Assembly: GCA_037131955.1 (NCBI GenBank)
Contig: JBAXQC010000103.1
Coordinates: forward strand, 1 to 6,306
Direction: 5' to 3'
Origin: CAIMMJ01 sp037131955
Lineage (GTDB): Bacteria > Bacteroidota > Bacteroidia > UBA4408
Length of the DNA stretch: 6,306 bases
The notes below the pieces were generated by a model, which did not search any database, had not been told where the DNA came from, and saw nothing but the letters and a program-made list of their open reading frames with translations. This document shows positions 5,427 through 6,306 of the stretch, in pieces. A program made the translations under genes and the position numbers. Each line of letters starts with the position of its first letter. Position 1 is the first letter of the stretch.

Positions 5427-6306
5427 ATGATTTTTACCGACTACACCAAGGTTCAAAACCTTATCCTTGCCTATCCTGAAAGGTTTTCAAACGAATATGA
5501 ATCACTTACACAATTCTACGATGCATTAATTCAGATTATTCCAAATGATATCCAACTATGGATCATTTCAAATAATAATGTCACTTGCCAGAAACTATCA
5601 AATCGATATCAGTATAAAACGGTAAATACAATTGGTATTAAAAATTGGGATGAAATCTGGCTAAGAGATTGTATCGGAATAAATACTACTACTGATGAAT
5701 TGATAAAGCCATATTACCATCCTCAATACTGCACCCAATCAAGAGATAGTAGTTATTTTGAACATCTCAATAAACAATCAAGAATAATCGTAAAAGAGTG
5801 CCTAAAAAAGAAAATGGTCTTTATGCCTCTTTATCTTGATGGGGGTAATTTTATAAATAATACCTCAACTGTATTTTTGACCAACAAGATATTAGAAGAT
5901 AATCGTGAACTATCTAAATCTGAAGTTGTACATATTCTGCAAGACTATACTGGATTAAGGCCCGAAATTATTGAGAGAAGTAAAAGCGATAATGTAGGCC
6001 ACACAGATGGAATCATTAACTTCTTATCCGAAAACATGGTACTGCTTTCTAATTACCCTTCACTGCCATTTCTTAAGCCAGATATTGATTTGCTTTATGA
6101 TGTTAGAAAGAAACTAGAAGAAGAAAAATTAGATGTAATCGATTTTTATGATCGTCCAGTTGATGAAATTGTGCCATGTGAATGCTACCGTAAAACCAAG
6201 AAAGCCTGTATTTATTCTGCTAGAGGTAATTATATTAATTTCTTGAGATTAAATAATACGATCATTTTACCTGAATACACTTTGCCTACAATGAAAGAAT
6301 CACGTT
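5427..6306 (+). CDS. agmatine/peptidylarginine deiminase-family protein (3' truncated)
   Basis: The frame is open from ATG 5427 to the window end, giving 293 codons (MIFTDYTKVQNLILAYPERF...). It shows the guanidino-group-modifying enzyme pattern of the agmatine deiminase/PAD family. W78-L-R80-D81 matches the W-x-R-D motif. LDGGNF (137-142) is the conserved GGN turn. D188-N-V-G-H192-T-D194 matches the D/E-x-x-G-H-x-D catalytic motif. NYINFLRLNNTIILPEY (268-284) is the conserved strand before the C-terminus. The catalytic Cys, normally in the last stretch of a 300-370-residue protein, lies beyond the window. Family members hydrolyse guanidinium groups, releasing ammonia, often agmatine to N-carbamoylputrescine in polyamine synthesis. 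This N-terminus differs from classical agmatine deiminases, so the substrate is uncertain. The leader is short and lacks a Shine-Dalgarno sequence. It is divergent from the accessory operon and probably marks the chromosomal flank. Confidence 0.85.
   Translation, partial: MIFTDYTKVQNLILAYPERFSNEYESLTQFYDALIQIIPNDIQLWIISNNNVTCQKLSNRYQYKTVNTIGIKNWDEIWLRDCIGINTTTDELIKPYYHPQYCTQSRDSSYFEHLNKQSRIIVKECLKKKMVFMPLYLDGGNFINNTSTVFLTNKILEDNRELSKSEVVHILQDYTGLRPEIIERSKSDNVGHTDGIINFLSENMVLLSNYPSLPFLKPDIDLLYDVRKKLEEEKLDVIDFYDRPVDEIVPCECYRKTKKACIYSARGNYINFLRLNNTIILPEYTLPTMKESR

Noticed and set aside
1..6306. tRNA, rRNA, CRISPR array, transposase or integrase
   Set aside because: No cloverleaf, no regularly spaced repeats and no DDE or tyrosine-recombinase motifs were seen in any frame examined.

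Overview
The window is about 70% A+T with a standard genetic code. It most likely comes from a member of the Bacteroidota, although no marker gene is present to fix a genus. Two things point there. Two intergenic sites carry the Bacteroidota-type -7 box TAnnTTTG, one of them with TTG exactly 19 bases upstream. Most starts also lack a Shine-Dalgarno sequence. No RNA genes, insertion sequences, CRISPR arrays or attachment sites were recognised.

Left part (1-1558). The C-terminal end of an unidentified plus-strand gene runs in from the left edge. It converges on a small single-domain HTH (XRE/Cro) regulator on the minus strand, which starts with GTG. Divergent from this regulator is a 353-residue membrane protein. 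It has an N-terminal membrane block, a coiled coil with a SHOCT-like segment, a further membrane helix and a small soluble C-terminal domain. The 94-base divergent gap holds a perfect 10-base palindrome. A 267-base A+T-rich gap follows.

Centre (1826-5222). This is an accessory cassette that looks like a defence or toxin-antitoxin-type module. On the minus strand there is a tight operon, read from right to left: a DUF6932-like, nucleotidyltransferase-fold protein; an HTH protein fused to an ImmA/IrrE zinc-metallopeptidase domain; and a 'beta family' (T4 beta protein/sce7725-like) protein. The junctions are a 1-base gap and an ATGA overlap. Meeting this operon tail to tail, with a 44-base overlap of coding sequence, is a plus-strand sce7726-like PD-(D/E)XK nuclease. 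The operon promoter is a textbook Bacteroidota match and is followed at once by a perfect 9-base inverted repeat over the predicted transcription start. This layout suggests autorepression by the HTH-ImmA protein. It also implies that the first gene really starts at its second Met.

Right part (5223-6306). A divergent intergenic region of about 200 bases contains an 18/20-match palindrome and a second -7 box. It leads into a truncated agmatine/peptidylarginine deiminase-family gene, which is probably ordinary chromosomal sequence flanking the island.

Working model (inference): the NTase-like protein, the HTH-metallopeptidase and the beta protein form one regulated unit, with the nuclease as a separately transcribed partner. 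This would be an inducible anti-phage or genome-conflict locus. The sequence does not prove it.
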